The notes: generated by a model not told the origin, from the letters alone. 64,000 bases of DNA from Codonopsis lanceolata (GCA_013146195.2 CM028379.1:57733693-57797692), one strand, 5' to 3'. Shown: positions 21,485 through 32,639, counted from the first letter of the stretch. Numbers and translations are program-made.

Positions 21485-24400
21485 AACTTTACCATCCACA
21501 AAATCTTCCAAAACCTTGAAAGAAGAACTGCTAGCGCATCTGCAGATTCCAGTCGAAAACGAAAGCCGAGATTCAATCCTCAACAATGCTTCCAGACCTG
21601 AGACCTAGATCCTTCCGCATAAATCAGGTATTTTCGCTCTTCCATTTTCAATTTTCTCATCACATTTCTTTTTCGTTTTTCTTCTTGTCGCGAATTAGGG
21701 TTCTTGCTGTATCCGACCCCTTTCAATCTTTAGTGAACTATTCCAACACGTAGATATAATAGCCCTATCTTCGACTCATTTTGCCCCATCTATCTGTTAG
21801 CCACTTTGGATTAGACCAAGGGAATCGAGAAATTTGTGATCGGTGCCCTGTTCACTGATCTCATAACCTGCTTGCCATAAATTTTCAATTTCACTTGTCG
21901 TTATGTCTATCCCAGCCAGTGATTAACACACACTTCTCGATTCCTCTTCATGTAGGATGTCTAGCGAGGATACTGTATCTAAAATCGAAGGCCAAAGTTA
22001 CAATCACGGAGCACCAACAGAAGCTCCACCATCCTCAAGTTCGAGTTTTGAGGAGTCCGAGCAAGAGGAAGCCACATTGATTCCTCGCCAACGAAGGTCT
22101 GCACAATCGGGCGAGCAAGAAACGAACAGTGGCTCTCGTAACCCCTTTAAAACTGCGCGAGCAGAGAATCCTCCTTGCCCAAATAGTCAATTACCCGGGC
22201 CAAGCCAAACTTCCTTTACTCCTGCCACCCCATACTCCCCCCCCCCTCAATCAGATGGGAGGATTTGAATTCCGAAGAAGAGGTTAGCACTTGGTTTTAT
22301 TCCCTAGGGATTGACCCCAAGCATTACCGAGTCCGTGCCTTCGACTTGGATATTGACACCAAAGGCCACAACTTCCAGGGGGATAACATGGTATTTTATT
22401 TCGATTTCTTCCTAGTCGGGCTTCGCCTCCCTCTCGACCCATTTATTGTAGAATTCCTGAACGCCTCCAACACTCTTCCCTGTGACTTGACCCTAACTAC
22501 CGTTAGATTCCTAGTATCCTTCACAGTTGCCTGCAGGTTGCTCGGGTTTGAGCCCGACATGACCTTGTTTCGAAAATTCTTTCTCCTCTCCCTCGACAAA
22601 AAGTCTGGTCGAATTAGCAGTCGATCAAATCACAACTACTTCAAACTTCTCAACGAAGGACCCAACAAAGTCGACGGTTGGGACTCAAAAGCTTTACTCG
22701 TTGAATCGAGTATCGGCTGGCCTTTTTCCCCTTACCTCTCCGACTATGGACTCCCCGAACATGATAAAAACGCTTACCGGGCTGGCGAACCCTGAATAGC
22801 TAAAGCTTTCATGACTTTACTTGGAGCGAAAGAAGGAGGAGCTGGACAAGACTTCGTGCTTGACTGGCGAACTCTTACCTCCGACCTCACTCTTCTTCGA
22901 CTAGCCGGAATCTCTTATCTGCCCGTGGAAGGAATCGAATCGCGAGTTGTCTTTGATCCTGAAACTCCTCATCCATACTGGGGTCCATGTCACGGGAAGG
23001 AATTCCCTAATGAATGCGAGGATTGTGCCCGTACTGGAACTCTCTGCAGATCCTCCTTCTCTCTCAGTGGTTCATACTTTAACTGTATCTCTTTTCAATA
23101 ATCTTGCAAACCTTTGCTTTCTTCATCTTAATGCTCGTTTTATCTCATGCAGATATGAAGCAATTGACCGACGTCAACAAATTTTTGCAAGCGGCCAAGA
23201 AGAGTTCGAACAAGCGAGCTAAACATCTCTCGACTCAACCTGCTACCAGTCTTCCCACTGTCCCGGCTAACACCACTAGACGTGGGGTCAAGCGCAATCA
23301 ACCTGAATCCAGCCAACCTGCAACATCTACCATCCCCACTTCCACTACGCAAAGGGTTGACACAACCCCTTCTCCTGTTATTGTCATCGAACCGAGCGAT
23401 AGCCCAAGGAGAACGAGACGCCGAACAGAAAAAGTTGTGATCGAAGAAGATACTCCTTACATCCCCTCCTGGCAAAAGGAGAATTTCCTCATGCCCGACG
23501 ACCAGCCGAAAGCTGCTGCCCTTATTAGAGAGCTCGCCAACGTGCCCGATCTCAACAATGTCAACATAAACAAACGGAGTGGTTTTCAAGCCACTACAGG
23601 CCTCGGGTTAATGAAGCGGCTCCATCATAGCGGAGTCCAAAAGAAGAGTGGCGATCAAGCGAGCTCTGTCTTGATCGGCGAAATGGGAATGTGTATGACT
23701 GAGGTAAAGTTTTCTTCCTACAGCCTCATTTTCCTTGCATTCTCCCCCTCTTAAGCAACATCTATTCTTACAGATTGCCAACAAGTCTATACTCATGTAC
23801 GAGCGCCTGGTAACCAATCTTACCACCAACGTTGCTCTTACCACTGAAAAGAATCAACTAGAAGAGAAAGTCAATTCCATCCGAGCCGAGTTGAAAAGTA
23901 CCGAGGAAAACCTCACCAGCAAGGTGACTGAACTCTCTCAGCTCGAGGCCGAGAAGAAAACCCTGGAGTCCCAGCTGAACCTCTCCAAAAAGTCAGAGGC
24001 GACAGCCCTGAATAACATAACAGGGGTACGCAAAGATCTTCGATCTTGCCAAGCCGAATTAGAAGAGTCCAAGGCCAAAGTTGCCGACCTGGAAAAGAAA
24101 CTGATGGAATCCAAGTCCTTGACAAGCGAAGAGCAACGGCGAGAAATCATCGAGGATTATAAGAGCTCTGACAACTTCGCTAGTTGCGTTGAAAGTGAGG
24201 CGTACCCATTCTTTGTCCAAGGGGTAAATCATATTCTGCGACAAATTTCCTGCAATGGGTTGGAAATCCGGCCTGAACAACTCGCCGAATGGGGAACCAA
24301 CCCACCATTTTGCTCCTCAGCCCGCCCGGGACATGCCCTCGTACCTTTCAACGAGGACGAACTGGAATCCTTGGCGGAGGCTGATGCAGAAAAAGGTGTA

Positions 24401-24547
24401 TCCCCTTGGAATCCGCCCTCGATTGCTGAAAATAATGTTACTGAACTGATGACCCAGATCTGGAGGTCGCAAGCTCCCCCATCAACAGACGAGAATGCTC
24501 CCGACCAAGCTGAAGACGAAGTGACCATCCTGGAAGCCACAACCTAA
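21485..24547 (+). pseudogene. antisense 'putative gypsy-type transposon' (Transposase_28-like) gene with three introns
   Basis: This gene runs opposite to gag-pol, between integrase and the 3' LTR. The model has a leader exon to 21,627; intron 21,628-21,955; exon 2 from ATG 21,957 to 23,084; intron 23,085-23,152; exon 3 23,153-23,703; intron 23,704-23,773; exon 4 23,774-24,547. Splice phases agree at each coding junction. Exon 2 carries an acidic Ser-rich N-terminus and a domain like Pfam 'putative gypsy type transposon' (FYFDFFLVGLRLPLDPF, then RSNHNYFKLL). Exon 3 is basic and Pro/Ser/Thr-rich. Exon 4 has a long coiled coil (23,840-24,130). Two lesions: a frame change at a nine-C run (22,238-22,246) and an in-frame TGA at 22,793, the latter explicable as CGA to TGA. 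The intact product would be roughly 800 residues. Its function is unknown despite the family name. Confidence 0.75.
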
Positions 24548-25079
24548 GAAACAAACGAACCAACTCCAACAACCAACAACAACAACGCTGCTCCAAGTGC
24601 TTGAAACCACTGTTCTGGCCTGCGTGCCTTGATCCCACAAACAATTTATTTTTAAAGTCTGTAATATGGTGCTATACTTGCCTTCTTTGCTCGCTAAATG
24701 CTTCCATTTCTTTAACTCTGAATGCATAGCTCCTTTTTCGAGCAAAGCTAACCTTTGTTAGTGAAAAATCACTACACCTCCCCATTCGAACACCAACCCT
24801 TTTCGTATGCACAAAGCCCTTTGTACTTAGAAAAGAGAATAATCGAATACGGGAAAAACAACTATCTCGAACACCAACTCTTCTCGCGAACATAAACAAC
24901 CTATACTTGCAAGAGAGAATAATCAAGATAGAAAATTCAACTCGAACATCAACCCCAAGTACAAAATTTGAAAGCATAATCAAGTTTCGCCATTATCGTT
25001 TGTCATAAGGAAAGATCAAAGAATTACATGTTACTGAAGTCAATTACCAATAGTATCTCTTCAAATGATCTGCATGCCA
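24548..25079. other. spacer between the antisense gene and integrase
   Basis: No coding sequence is recognised. It would hold the 3' ends of both convergent transcripts; AT-rich sequence (TTTATTTTTAAAG) near 24,647 could serve the antisense polyadenylation. Repeated CGAACACCAAC words occur at 24,785-24,950. Confidence 0.5.
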
Positions 25080-26860
25080 AGGATGTTTCAGCTCGTCCCC
25101 ATCCTCAGTCCGCAACATATAAGTGCCCTCTTTAATGATTTTAACGACCTAAAAAGGACCTTCCCAATTCGGTGAAAGCTTCCCCCACTCAGCTCGATGG
25201 CATGTTGCTTCAATCTTATGGAGGACCCAATCGCCCACAGCAAATGACCTACCACGAACCCTTTTGTCGTGGTGGGCCTTTGCTCGCTGCTTATAGTTTT
25301 CCATTCTCATCCTAGCATCCAGTCGTTTTTCCTCCAACAAATCTAAATCAGCTACCCGAGCTGCCTCATTGGACTCAGTGTTGTAATGTAAAACCCTATG
25401 AGTAGGCAAATACATCTCTACAGGAGCCATAGCATCCGACCCATAAGCCAAAGAGAAAGTTGTTTCTCCTGTTGGACCCCTGACTGTCGTTCGAACCGCC
25501 CACAAAGCTAAAGGCAGCTCGTCTACCCATCTTCCTGCCTTATCCTCTAAATTTCGCTTCAACACATGCAGAATCTGTTTATTTGCAGCTTCAGCCTGCC
25601 CATTGCCTTGGGGGTATGCCACCGACGATTGCCAATGCTTTACACGCATCTGCTCACATGCTTTAGTGAACTTTTCAGAAAATTGAGTCCCATGATCAGA
25701 TACAATTGCTCGCGGGACCCCAAACCGGCACCATATATGCTCATGAACAAAATCGATGACATTAACTTCGCTGATGGTTGCCAGGGCCTTTGCCTCTACC
25801 CACTTAGTGAAGTAATCAACAGCGACCACTGCATACTTGAACTTCGAGCGAGCCACAGGAAATGGGCCAATTAGGTCTATCCCCCACATGTCAAATGGCC
25901 ACGAGGCTATAACAGGAGTTTGCTCTGTAGACGGCAAGCGAGGTATATTTGCATAACATTAACACTTGTCACACCGCCGAACATACATTTCAGCATCCCG
26001 CCTTAAAGTTATCCAATAAAAGCCAGCTGCCAGCACTTTTTCTGCTAGTGACCTCTGACTTGGGTGACCTCCACATTTTCCTTCGTATACCTCACCTAAA
26101 ATGCCTTCCGACATCTCCGGTCGCACACATCTTAGCAAAGGTCGGGTGTAAGATCGCCTATAAAGTATGTTGTTTAGAATAATGTACCGGCATGACCGCT
26201 TCTGTATAGTTCGAGCCTCTTTTTTGTCCTCGGGTAACACCCCTTGCTCGATGTAGGCCTTAAGATCATCAATCCAACACTTTGCAGTCGGCTCGATGTC
26301 CATGATCGCCTCCTTTTCTATAACAGGTACCTCCAGATGCTCGATCATGACTCCCGGATGCAAAGACTGAATTTCGTCTTCAGCCATCTTAGACAAGTAA
26401 TCAGCTCGCATGTTGTCTTCCCAAGCAATTCTCACCAATTCCCAGTAATCAAAGTCTTTTAAAATCTCCTTCACCATCGCACAGTAGCGAACTAAAACCG
26501 GATGATGAACTGCATAGTCACCTTTAACTTGATTTACCACCAGCTGGGAATCACAGTACACAATCAATGCACGCACTCCTATATCTTGCGCGAGCTCAAG
26601 CCCAGCGATCAACGCTTCATACTCAGCCTGATTGTTAGAAGCTGGAAATTTGAAGCGCAATGCTTTCTCAAATTCCACATCCTGCTTGGGTGGGACTAGT
26701 ACCAACCCAGCACCACTTCCAAATCTGCTTAGCCGAACCATCAACATGGAGCTCCCAACAATACTCTGGTCGTGGCTTTGGGCTCGAATTGTTTGTTGAT
26801 GTCGTCCTGGAAGGCTTTTCTTCCTCGCCAGAATCCTTGAAGCTTGTCTCTGCCACGAAG
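25080..26860 (-). pseudogene. Tat second RNase H and integrase
   Basis: Minus strand: the second RNase H begins with WELHVDGSA (about 26,750), shifts frame, and continues FGSGAGLVLVPPK, NNQAEYEALIAGLELA and VYCDSQLVVNQV; the acidic residues of an RNase H fold are present. A linker leads to the integrase zinc region (GGHPSQRSLAEKVL...RRCDKC, about 26,070-25,960), then a TAA stop. The integrase core follows with the three catalytic acids: DMWGIDLIGPF (about 25,890), IVSDHGTQF (about 25,695) and PQGNGQAEAANK (about 25,590). A stop at about 25,150 interrupts a C-terminal part that continues VVKIIKEGTYMLRTEDG to about 25,080. Duplicate RNase H domains are typical of the Tat lineage. Confidence 0.88.
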
Positions 26861-26923
26861 TCAGCTAAGGCATGTGCCTTGATTGCCCGCCGAGGTTGAT
26901 AATCAATATCAAACTCAGTTAAC

Positions 26924-27277
26924 TCAATCGACCAGGTGAGTACACGACCAGGTGAGTAGACGACCAGAAGTGTCCGGCTTGTGCAATATTTTTCTCAAAG
27001 GCATATCTATATACACGATGATCGAATGTGTAGAAAAATAAGCTCGAAGTTTCCGAGCAGCAACAACAAGCGAATAAGCTAACTTTTCTGCATTAAAATA
27101 TCTTCCCTCTACATTAGTAAGGGCTTTCGAGACATAGTAAATAGGTTTCTGGATATTACATTCCTCCCTAACCAAGATAGCTGCTACCGCCTGCTCGGTA
27201 GATGCTAAATACACAAAAAGCTTCTCCCCGAAAATCGGGCTACTCAACAAAGGAGGACTCCCTAAATACGTTACCAA
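26924..27277 (-). pseudogene. Tat first RNase H domain
   Basis: This is the RNase H adjoining RT: LFVYLASTEQAVAAILVREE, KPIYYVSKAL, GRYFNAEKLAYSLVVAARKL and VYIDMPLRKILHKPDTSGRL. It is the usual retrotransposon RT-linked RNase H, here with its first acidic residue region altered. A 16-bp tandem duplication (GACCAGGTGAGTA..., 26,930-26,965) changes frame at its end. Confidence 0.85.
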
Positions 27278-28146
27278 TTGCTCGAAAGGCTACCCCGTAA
27301 CACTTTAAAGAACGGCAAACACCTCTCTGCCGATCTGGAGATAAATCGACCAAGGGCTATAACCCTGCCGTTAAGCCTCTGAACATCCTTTATGCAGCGA
27401 GGAAGCTTCATGGTAACCAACGCCTTAATTTTCTCAGGATTAGCCTCAATGCCCCTCTCAGTCACCATAAATCCGAGGAACTTGTCGGCCTTCACCCCGA
27501 ACACACACTTGCTCGGGTTCAACTTCATATTATTCTTCCTGAGATTGGCGAAGGTCTCACCTAGGTCCTCTATATGCTCATGCCCTCTAGTCTTGACCAC
27601 CATATCGTCAATGTAAGCCTCAACATTCCTCCCTATCTGCGAGCTGAATATTCTGTTCACCATTCTCTGATAAGTGGCTCCTGCATTTTTTAAGCCAAAT
27701 GGCATCATCTTATAGCAATATAACCCCCCTGCTGCTCGGAAAGCTGTCAGAGCCTTATCCTGCTCGTTCATCTTAACCTGATGATACCCAGAGTAAGCAT
27801 CAATAAAGCTAAGGAGCTCGAACCCCGCTATAGCATCCACCATATTGTCAATTCGTGGCAAAGGATAACAGTCCTTCGGGCAGGCTTTATTCAGATCCGT
27901 GAAATCAACACACATCCGCCATTTGCCATTAGACTTCTTAACCATCACCACATTAGCCAACCAGGTTGGGTAATGTATCTCTTCGATTATGTCAGCGTTA
28001 AGCAACTTCTCGACCTCCTCCCTGATCGCTTGATCCTTTTCCACAGAATAAACCCTGGGCCGCTGTTGAATTGGTCGAAAGGCCGGATCTACATTGAGCT
28101 GGTGCAATGCCACAGTTTCGCTCACCCCTTGCATATCTTCTGGCCG
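27271..28146 (-). pseudogene. Tat reverse transcriptase
   Basis: Motifs run in order: VDPAFRPIQQRPR, WLANVVMVKKSNGKWRMCVD, PLPRIDNMVDA, FIDAYSGYHQV, MMPFGLKNAGATYQRM, AYIDDMVVK (catalytic YIDD intact) and LNPSKCVFGV...FLGFMV. The frame is open from 28,134 to 27,271. It is separated from the protease ORF by a single TAG (28,146-28,148) in FA*RPEDM, where related elements usually have Trp, so one G-to-A change explains the break. Confidence 0.92.
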
Positions 28147-29421
28147 CTAAGCAAAAACATCCAAGCTATCTTGTAATTGCTTGATCAAATTTGCCCGAGC
28201 TTCCACCGACAAAGCCTTGCCAATTTTTATCTTCTGCTCGGGGTATGCAGAATTGATAATCACTTCCTCGAGCTCATCCTGAGCCGTGAACTCTGGCTCA
28301 TCCCGCATTTGGAGTGTATCACACTCCACCTTCTCATCTTCTTCATTTCGATCCTCAACCTTGTCGAGCTTGTCTGTCTCCATGGCCTCGGTTTGTACCT
28401 CCGATTCCTCCGACATCAATGCCGGCAAGGGATTTTCAACGCTTTCCTCAGTAACTTCATCTTGTTGTATGGCTTGCTCCTTCCCCGACTTCAATGTCGG
28501 CAAGGAAGAACTGAACTCTCCACCAATCTGGCTCGCAGTCATTCCCATAGCCACATCATTCTCGCGTTGCTCCCCCGACTTCAATGTCGGCATAGAGCTC
28601 ATATTCATGTCAGGATTGGCCTGTAACATAGCAATCACAGGCGGCCCCACAATCACTTGAGATGTTTCCTTGGTACTGATGGTTACCCTCTGCTCGCCAT
28701 CTTCCAAAGTCAACTTTTGCTTCTTTCTCTGGCTATCTCGCACATACTCGAGCACTGCTCTAGGCTGGCTCCTTAACGTTCCTATTCCCTGATCAGTGTA
28801 AAAATTTGCCCGCCGATGTGGGATTGACGCCATCATCTGAAACTTTGCCATGCTCGGCACACCCAGAATTATGTTATAGGGGGACTTCAAATCTATTACC
28901 ATGAAAGTGATCTTTTCAGCTCGCGTCCTGCTCCCCTCACCAATGAATACTTCCAACTCGATTGTACCCTTGACCGGGACCTTATGGTTAGTGAACCCCT
29001 TCAGTGCACCTGCGTACGGCTTTAATCTATCGTCGCTCAACTCAAGCCCCTGGAAACACGAATAGTACATCACGTCTCGGCACGCCCCAGTGTCAACCAA
29101 AATCCTATGAACAACCCAGCCATCCACCAAAGCTGATACGATCAATGACTGCTCGCCAGCCATATTACTCGCTAACTCACTGCGAGTAAACTGAATAGCT
29201 TGTTCCTCATCTTGCAAAGTAGCAGGTCGATCTACCGCTTTGGATAAAGAGTATATTTGCTTTCCGAGTTGAGTCGGAGTGGGCTCTTCATCCAATATCA
29301 CATTAATTACCCCCCTAATCGGCGGGGCTTCACTCCTAGGAGCATTCCCCCTATTTCCTCCATCTCGTTTGAAGCGGTCCAACCGCCCCTCGTTGATCAA
29401 TTTCTGAATGGCCTTTTTCAA
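28147..29421 (-). pseudogene. Tat protease region
   Basis: A 424-residue open stretch. The aspartic protease core is HRILVDTGACRDVMYY (active-site DTGA) with the flap/hydrophobic continuation SPYNIILGVPSMAKF. After it come three imperfect repeats of (L/M)PTLKSG(E/K), each in an acidic Glu/Gln-rich linker (28,410-28,600), then DELEEVIINSAYPEQKIKIG leading to RT. Protease would release gag and pol products in the virus-like particle. The domain itself is intact. It ends at the TAG described under RT. Confidence 0.88.
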
Positions 29422-29579
29422 CGGCCAGCATTAATTCCTCCGTGGTATGTCCATAATCATCATGATAGGCACACCGCTTTGTTTGATCCCTTTCACCAGC
29501 TGTCGCCGGATTCATACGAGGTGGATTAGGAAGTTCATTCCTTATCTCATACATAATGTCTTCACGTAGCGTATTGAGC

Positions 29580-30058
29580 GGAGTCAAATCTGATTCGCGA
29601 AGAAATTCCTTTGGCCGGTCATATCGGGACTTACTTTTATTATAACCTCCACTTCCTGCCTAACCATTTCCCTTAGAATTTCCAGTAGCTTCACTATTCT
29701 CCTTTTTCTTCTCCTTTTTTGCCGTCTCCCCGGCACACCACTTCTGTGCTCTCATGAGCATTTCCGCTTGTGTCTTCGGTTCACGCATGCTCAACTCTGA
29801 TCGTAAGCCACCTTCACCTTCAAGCAAACCAGTTTCAAAGCACAGGGTTACCTCCTGCTCGGTCAACCCTGGAACTTGCTCGAACACCTTGGTAAACCGC
29901 TCAAGGTAGCTCGCTGTGGACTCATGTGCCCCCTGTTTAACCTTTGACAAATCGGCCCTTGTCTTAGCCAACGTGCCCGCCGTTCCAAAATCTGCCAAGA
30001 ACTTTGCTCGCAGATCAGCCCAATTATTAATTGATCGCCGTGGCAACGCCCCCATCCA
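29580..30058 (-). pseudogene. Tat gag remnant, N-terminus deleted
   Basis: What remains is the C-terminal half of a retrotransposon gag domain: MGALPRRSINNWADLRAKFL, HESTASYLERF, VTLCFETGLLEGEGGLRSEL, PKTQAEMLMRAQKW, then a Lys-rich stretch. A separate frame after 29,590 contains CAYHDDYGHTTEE, a zinc-knuckle-like C..H..H group. The sequence upstream of 30,058 is not gag but a 53-bp copy of a downstream region followed by tRNA sequence, so an estimated 150 or more N-terminal codons and the 5' UTR are gone. Confidence 0.85.
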
Positions 30059-30111
30059 GCTTGATCAAATTTGCCCGAGCTTCCACCGATAAAGCCTTGC
30101 CAATTTTTATC
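30059..30111 (-). repeat. 53-bp duplicate of protease-region sequence
   Basis: It matches 28,179-28,231 at 52 of 53 positions. It links the truncated gag to the tRNA copy, and both joints have about two bases of overlap. Confidence 0.95.
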
Positions 30112-30184
30112 CATTGTCGTCCAGCGATTAGGATATCTGGCTTTCACCCAGGAGACCCGGGTTCGATTCCCGGCATCGGAACCA
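30110..30184 (+). tRNA. tRNA-Glu(UUC) retro-copy with 3' CCA at the primer-binding site
   Basis: All parts of a mature plant tRNA-Glu are present: D-arm GTCCAGCGATTAGGAT, anticodon arm with loop CTTTCAC (anticodon TTC), T-arm GGGTTCGATTCCC, discriminator A and a 3' CCA. Two acceptor pairs are mismatched (position 4-69, A-C; position 5-68, T-T). Plant nuclear tRNA genes do not encode CCA, so this derives from a mature tRNA. The element's 5' LTR ends two bases beyond the CCA, so the CCA end is the primer-binding site. It is not expected to be a working gene. Confidence 0.93.
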
Positions 30185-30186
30185 AC

Positions 30187-30778
30187 TGATGCGTCCGAAA
30201 TATTTTGGATGCACTGATGAAGCTCAATCTGGATACCTGGCTTTCAACGTATCCTCAAAGCCTCAAAGCCCAACTCTGCAATAAGAATAAACAATCGTGA
30301 ACTTGGCAGGGGCACTCCCTGCAAAGGCCCTCCGGCGTAAGAATCAGGACTAGATTCATCAAATGAGTAATTAATTTGGTAGAGTTTTAGCTAGAGAATA
30401 TGATTGCGCGTACCTTTCCCCTTTATTTTATGGGGTTTTTATAGTTTCCAGAGAGCGTAACTGTTCATAACCGCTCATAACTGCCCATTATAGATCATGG
30501 CCTAAATGGCGGGCACATTAACTCCCCCATTAACTTCCCCATTAATTACAATGGTTTAAATGGAGAGTTTCCCGGACATAACTGCCCTCAGCTGGTAATA
30601 GTTCTCGTAATAGCGAGCATAGCAAATCACATTCGCGCCATAAGTTCGCTAGCTGATTAAGCTCCCAGCTCACTGACATCTCGCTGGGTTAAAGTTCACG
30701 CCATGCTCGATTGCTCGGATGACATATATCTGCTCGGCACGTGACCCATGACTTGGACCTATTGGGCCGGGTAGTTCA
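30187..30778 (-). repeat. 5' LTR of the Tat element (592 bp)
   Basis: Same termini as the 3' LTR, followed by the second TTTAG target-site copy. Two bases (GT on the minus strand) separate it from the primer-binding site. Confidence 0.95.
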
Positions 30779-30978
30779 TTTAGATTATTAGATTTTTAGA
30801 TTATTAGATAATATTTAATATTAATATATATGAATGTTTTAATACTCGTTAGTTAAATTATATTAGAAAAATCGAAAAATATTATAATTATCACATAATT
30901 CTAGGCCCCGCTTACACGTCCTAAGCGCTAGGCTCTCGTCTTGCGCCTAGCGGCCGCTTAGTGATTTTTAGAATATTA

Positions 30979-31980
30979 CTTATAATACAATCAATTTTTT
31001 TAAATAGTATATTGGGTCAAAAAAACAATAATTAAAAAATAAAGGGAGCAATAATTATGAATATGGTGGTATTTGTAAATATTAAATCTCGGATTCGCAA
31101 ACTGTACTGCAATATGGTTAGTTTTGCCAGCTTTAGGGAAAGAATATACTATTTCTGTTGTTGCATCACCACTCGGAGAACTTTCATTTGGGGACGTGGC
31201 CCCAATAATGGCTAAAAACTAGATCAATGCATCAATTTTGAAGCCTTATCTAGAATGGTGCCGCACGCAGATGGTTGGAACTATTCGATTGGAGCATTAT
31301 CATGCCAATAACAGATTCAAAATAAGCGATTTGGATTTTTTTTAAATAAATTGTTGAACGATACACTTTCCTAACATTTATTTACTCAACTCCCCCGTTC
31401 TTTTTTACCACGGTAAAAGACTATTTTTAAAGTATTGTTCCTAAATACTCAAATTTAGTAAACGATATAAATTTCATCTTTTTTTTCCCTTCTTTTTCTT
31501 TTCACTCGTCATTAAATTCATTCGTCAGAATACGTAAAAAATAGTATGAAGAGAAAAGAGAATGAGAAGTTGGATGGTGAATAAAAACGATGATTACTAC
31601 ATAACAGCTTTTTTCATCACCCTAACTTCTCACTTTTTAATTTATTCATATTATGTTGTTGTTCTTCTTCTTATTCTTTTTCTTCTTCAATCATCATTGT
31701 GTTTATATGATTCAAAATAGATTTACTTATGTGTTTTGTATTATTATGCATATAAGGTGTTCGATGAAATGCCTAAACAAAAAAAATTCGTTGTTGGATA
31801 CTTTCTTCAATCTGGATGCATTAATTTTGAATCACAATGTATCATTTATGAATCGTGATGTATCGATTTGAATTTGAGATGCATAAAAATTCTATATAAA
31901 TTTGAATAATTTGTGAATTGTGTACTGGAAAGAAAGTAGATGAAAGTTTGGTTTCATAATGATTTGCACCACGAAGCATA
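30979..31980. other. AT-rich intergenic DNA
   Basis: No gene is recognised. Short ORFs (for example 31,653-31,871) are Phe/Leu-rich by composition. A less AT-rich piece (31,090-31,330) could be an old gene fragment but matches nothing I can name. Confidence 0.5.
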
Positions 31981-32170
31981 AATTGGATTATGCAATTTAA
32001 AATTTTATGTATTGCAGTGCATAAGTTGATGCAACGCAATGCATAAATTGGATCATGTAATTTAAATTGATGTTTTGCGGTGCGTACATTGATGCATCAC
32101 AGTGTAAAATTTGATTAAGTAATTTAAATTGATGCATTGCAATGTAAAAATTGATGCAACGCTATTCACT
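31981..32170. repeat. tandem repeat of about 62 bp, three copies
   Basis: Each copy carries TTGATTATGYAATTTAAA, a variable TGATGYATTGC and GTGCATAAGTTGATGCAACGC-like sequence, strongly diverged. Confidence 0.6.
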
Positions 32171-32639
32171 TAGTAAGCGATCTCCGTAGCGCACCTTCTG
32201 TTTATTAAGGGTATCGTAATTTTTCGTCCTCAAAATTTTATCGTTTTAAAAAAAACATAATGGACTGGAGTGATGGAAAATTTTGGGGTGAAATTTTAGC
32301 TCATCTTTTTTCAAAATTTGTAACCACTCCGGTACCTCTTTTTTTTTTTTACCGACAAAAGTCTATTTTTGAAATATTGTTTCGAAAATGTCATCGCCTT
32401 CTTCAACAGTTCCCGTAAACTTTATCAATTAAAAACTTTAAAAACTGGACCGGCCCGCAATTTCTCCGTTTTTCTCCTCCATCAGATCTAATTGGGCCTC
32501 TAAAGGCTGATCGAGTTCTATTCCAAAAAACAATCTTGGAAAAATTGCAGATCGATCCACTTTTTGAAAATTTTAATCGCTAAACTATTTTTTTTCAACC
32601 GGAAAAAGTTACTTTTTGTGACAAAATGATTACGATACA
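32171..32639. other. AT-rich intergenic DNA
   Basis: Nothing coding is recognised. Confidence 0.5.

Larger units (their letters stand above)
20516..30778 (-). mobile_element. Tat-lineage Ty3/gypsy retrotransposon with antisense gene, full length
   Basis: 10,263 bp with LTRs at both ends and a 5-bp target-site duplication TTTAG (20,511-20,515 and 30,779-30,783). Minus-strand order: 5' LTR, a tRNA-Glu-derived primer site, gag remnant, protease, RT, RNase H, a second RNase H, integrase, then a plus-strand (antisense) gene, purine tract and 3' LTR. The second RNase H and the extra ORF are marks of the Tat lineage. The LTRs differ by roughly a dozen substitutions and one 37-bp indel, so the insertion is fairly young. 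gag has lost its 5' part and pol has nonsense changes, so it is non-autonomous. Confidence 0.93.
19532..30978. mobile_element. hAT-like non-autonomous element, host of the Tat insertion
   Basis: The left end CAGTGTTCTAAAAAT and the inverted right end TAATATTCTAAAAAT lead into related inner sequence (AGGCACTAGGCCCC / CTAGGCCCCGCTTACACG). Flanking 8-bp repeats are CTTACAAT (19,524-19,531) and CTTATAAT (30,979-30,986), one mismatch, the length expected for hAT elements. Without the Tat insertion it is about 1.18 kb. It holds no transposase; it includes a Stowaway MITE and a gene-like purine-rich stretch (19,690-19,980). Confidence 0.65.

Noticed and set aside
27392..28660. Plus-strand ORFs of 74-149 codons
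   Set aside because: They are shadows of the minus-strand protease and RT frames, which carry clear family motifs.
30110..30184. A functional nuclear tRNA-Glu gene
   Set aside because: It contains CCA, has two mismatched acceptor pairs and sits exactly at the primer-binding site of an LTR element.
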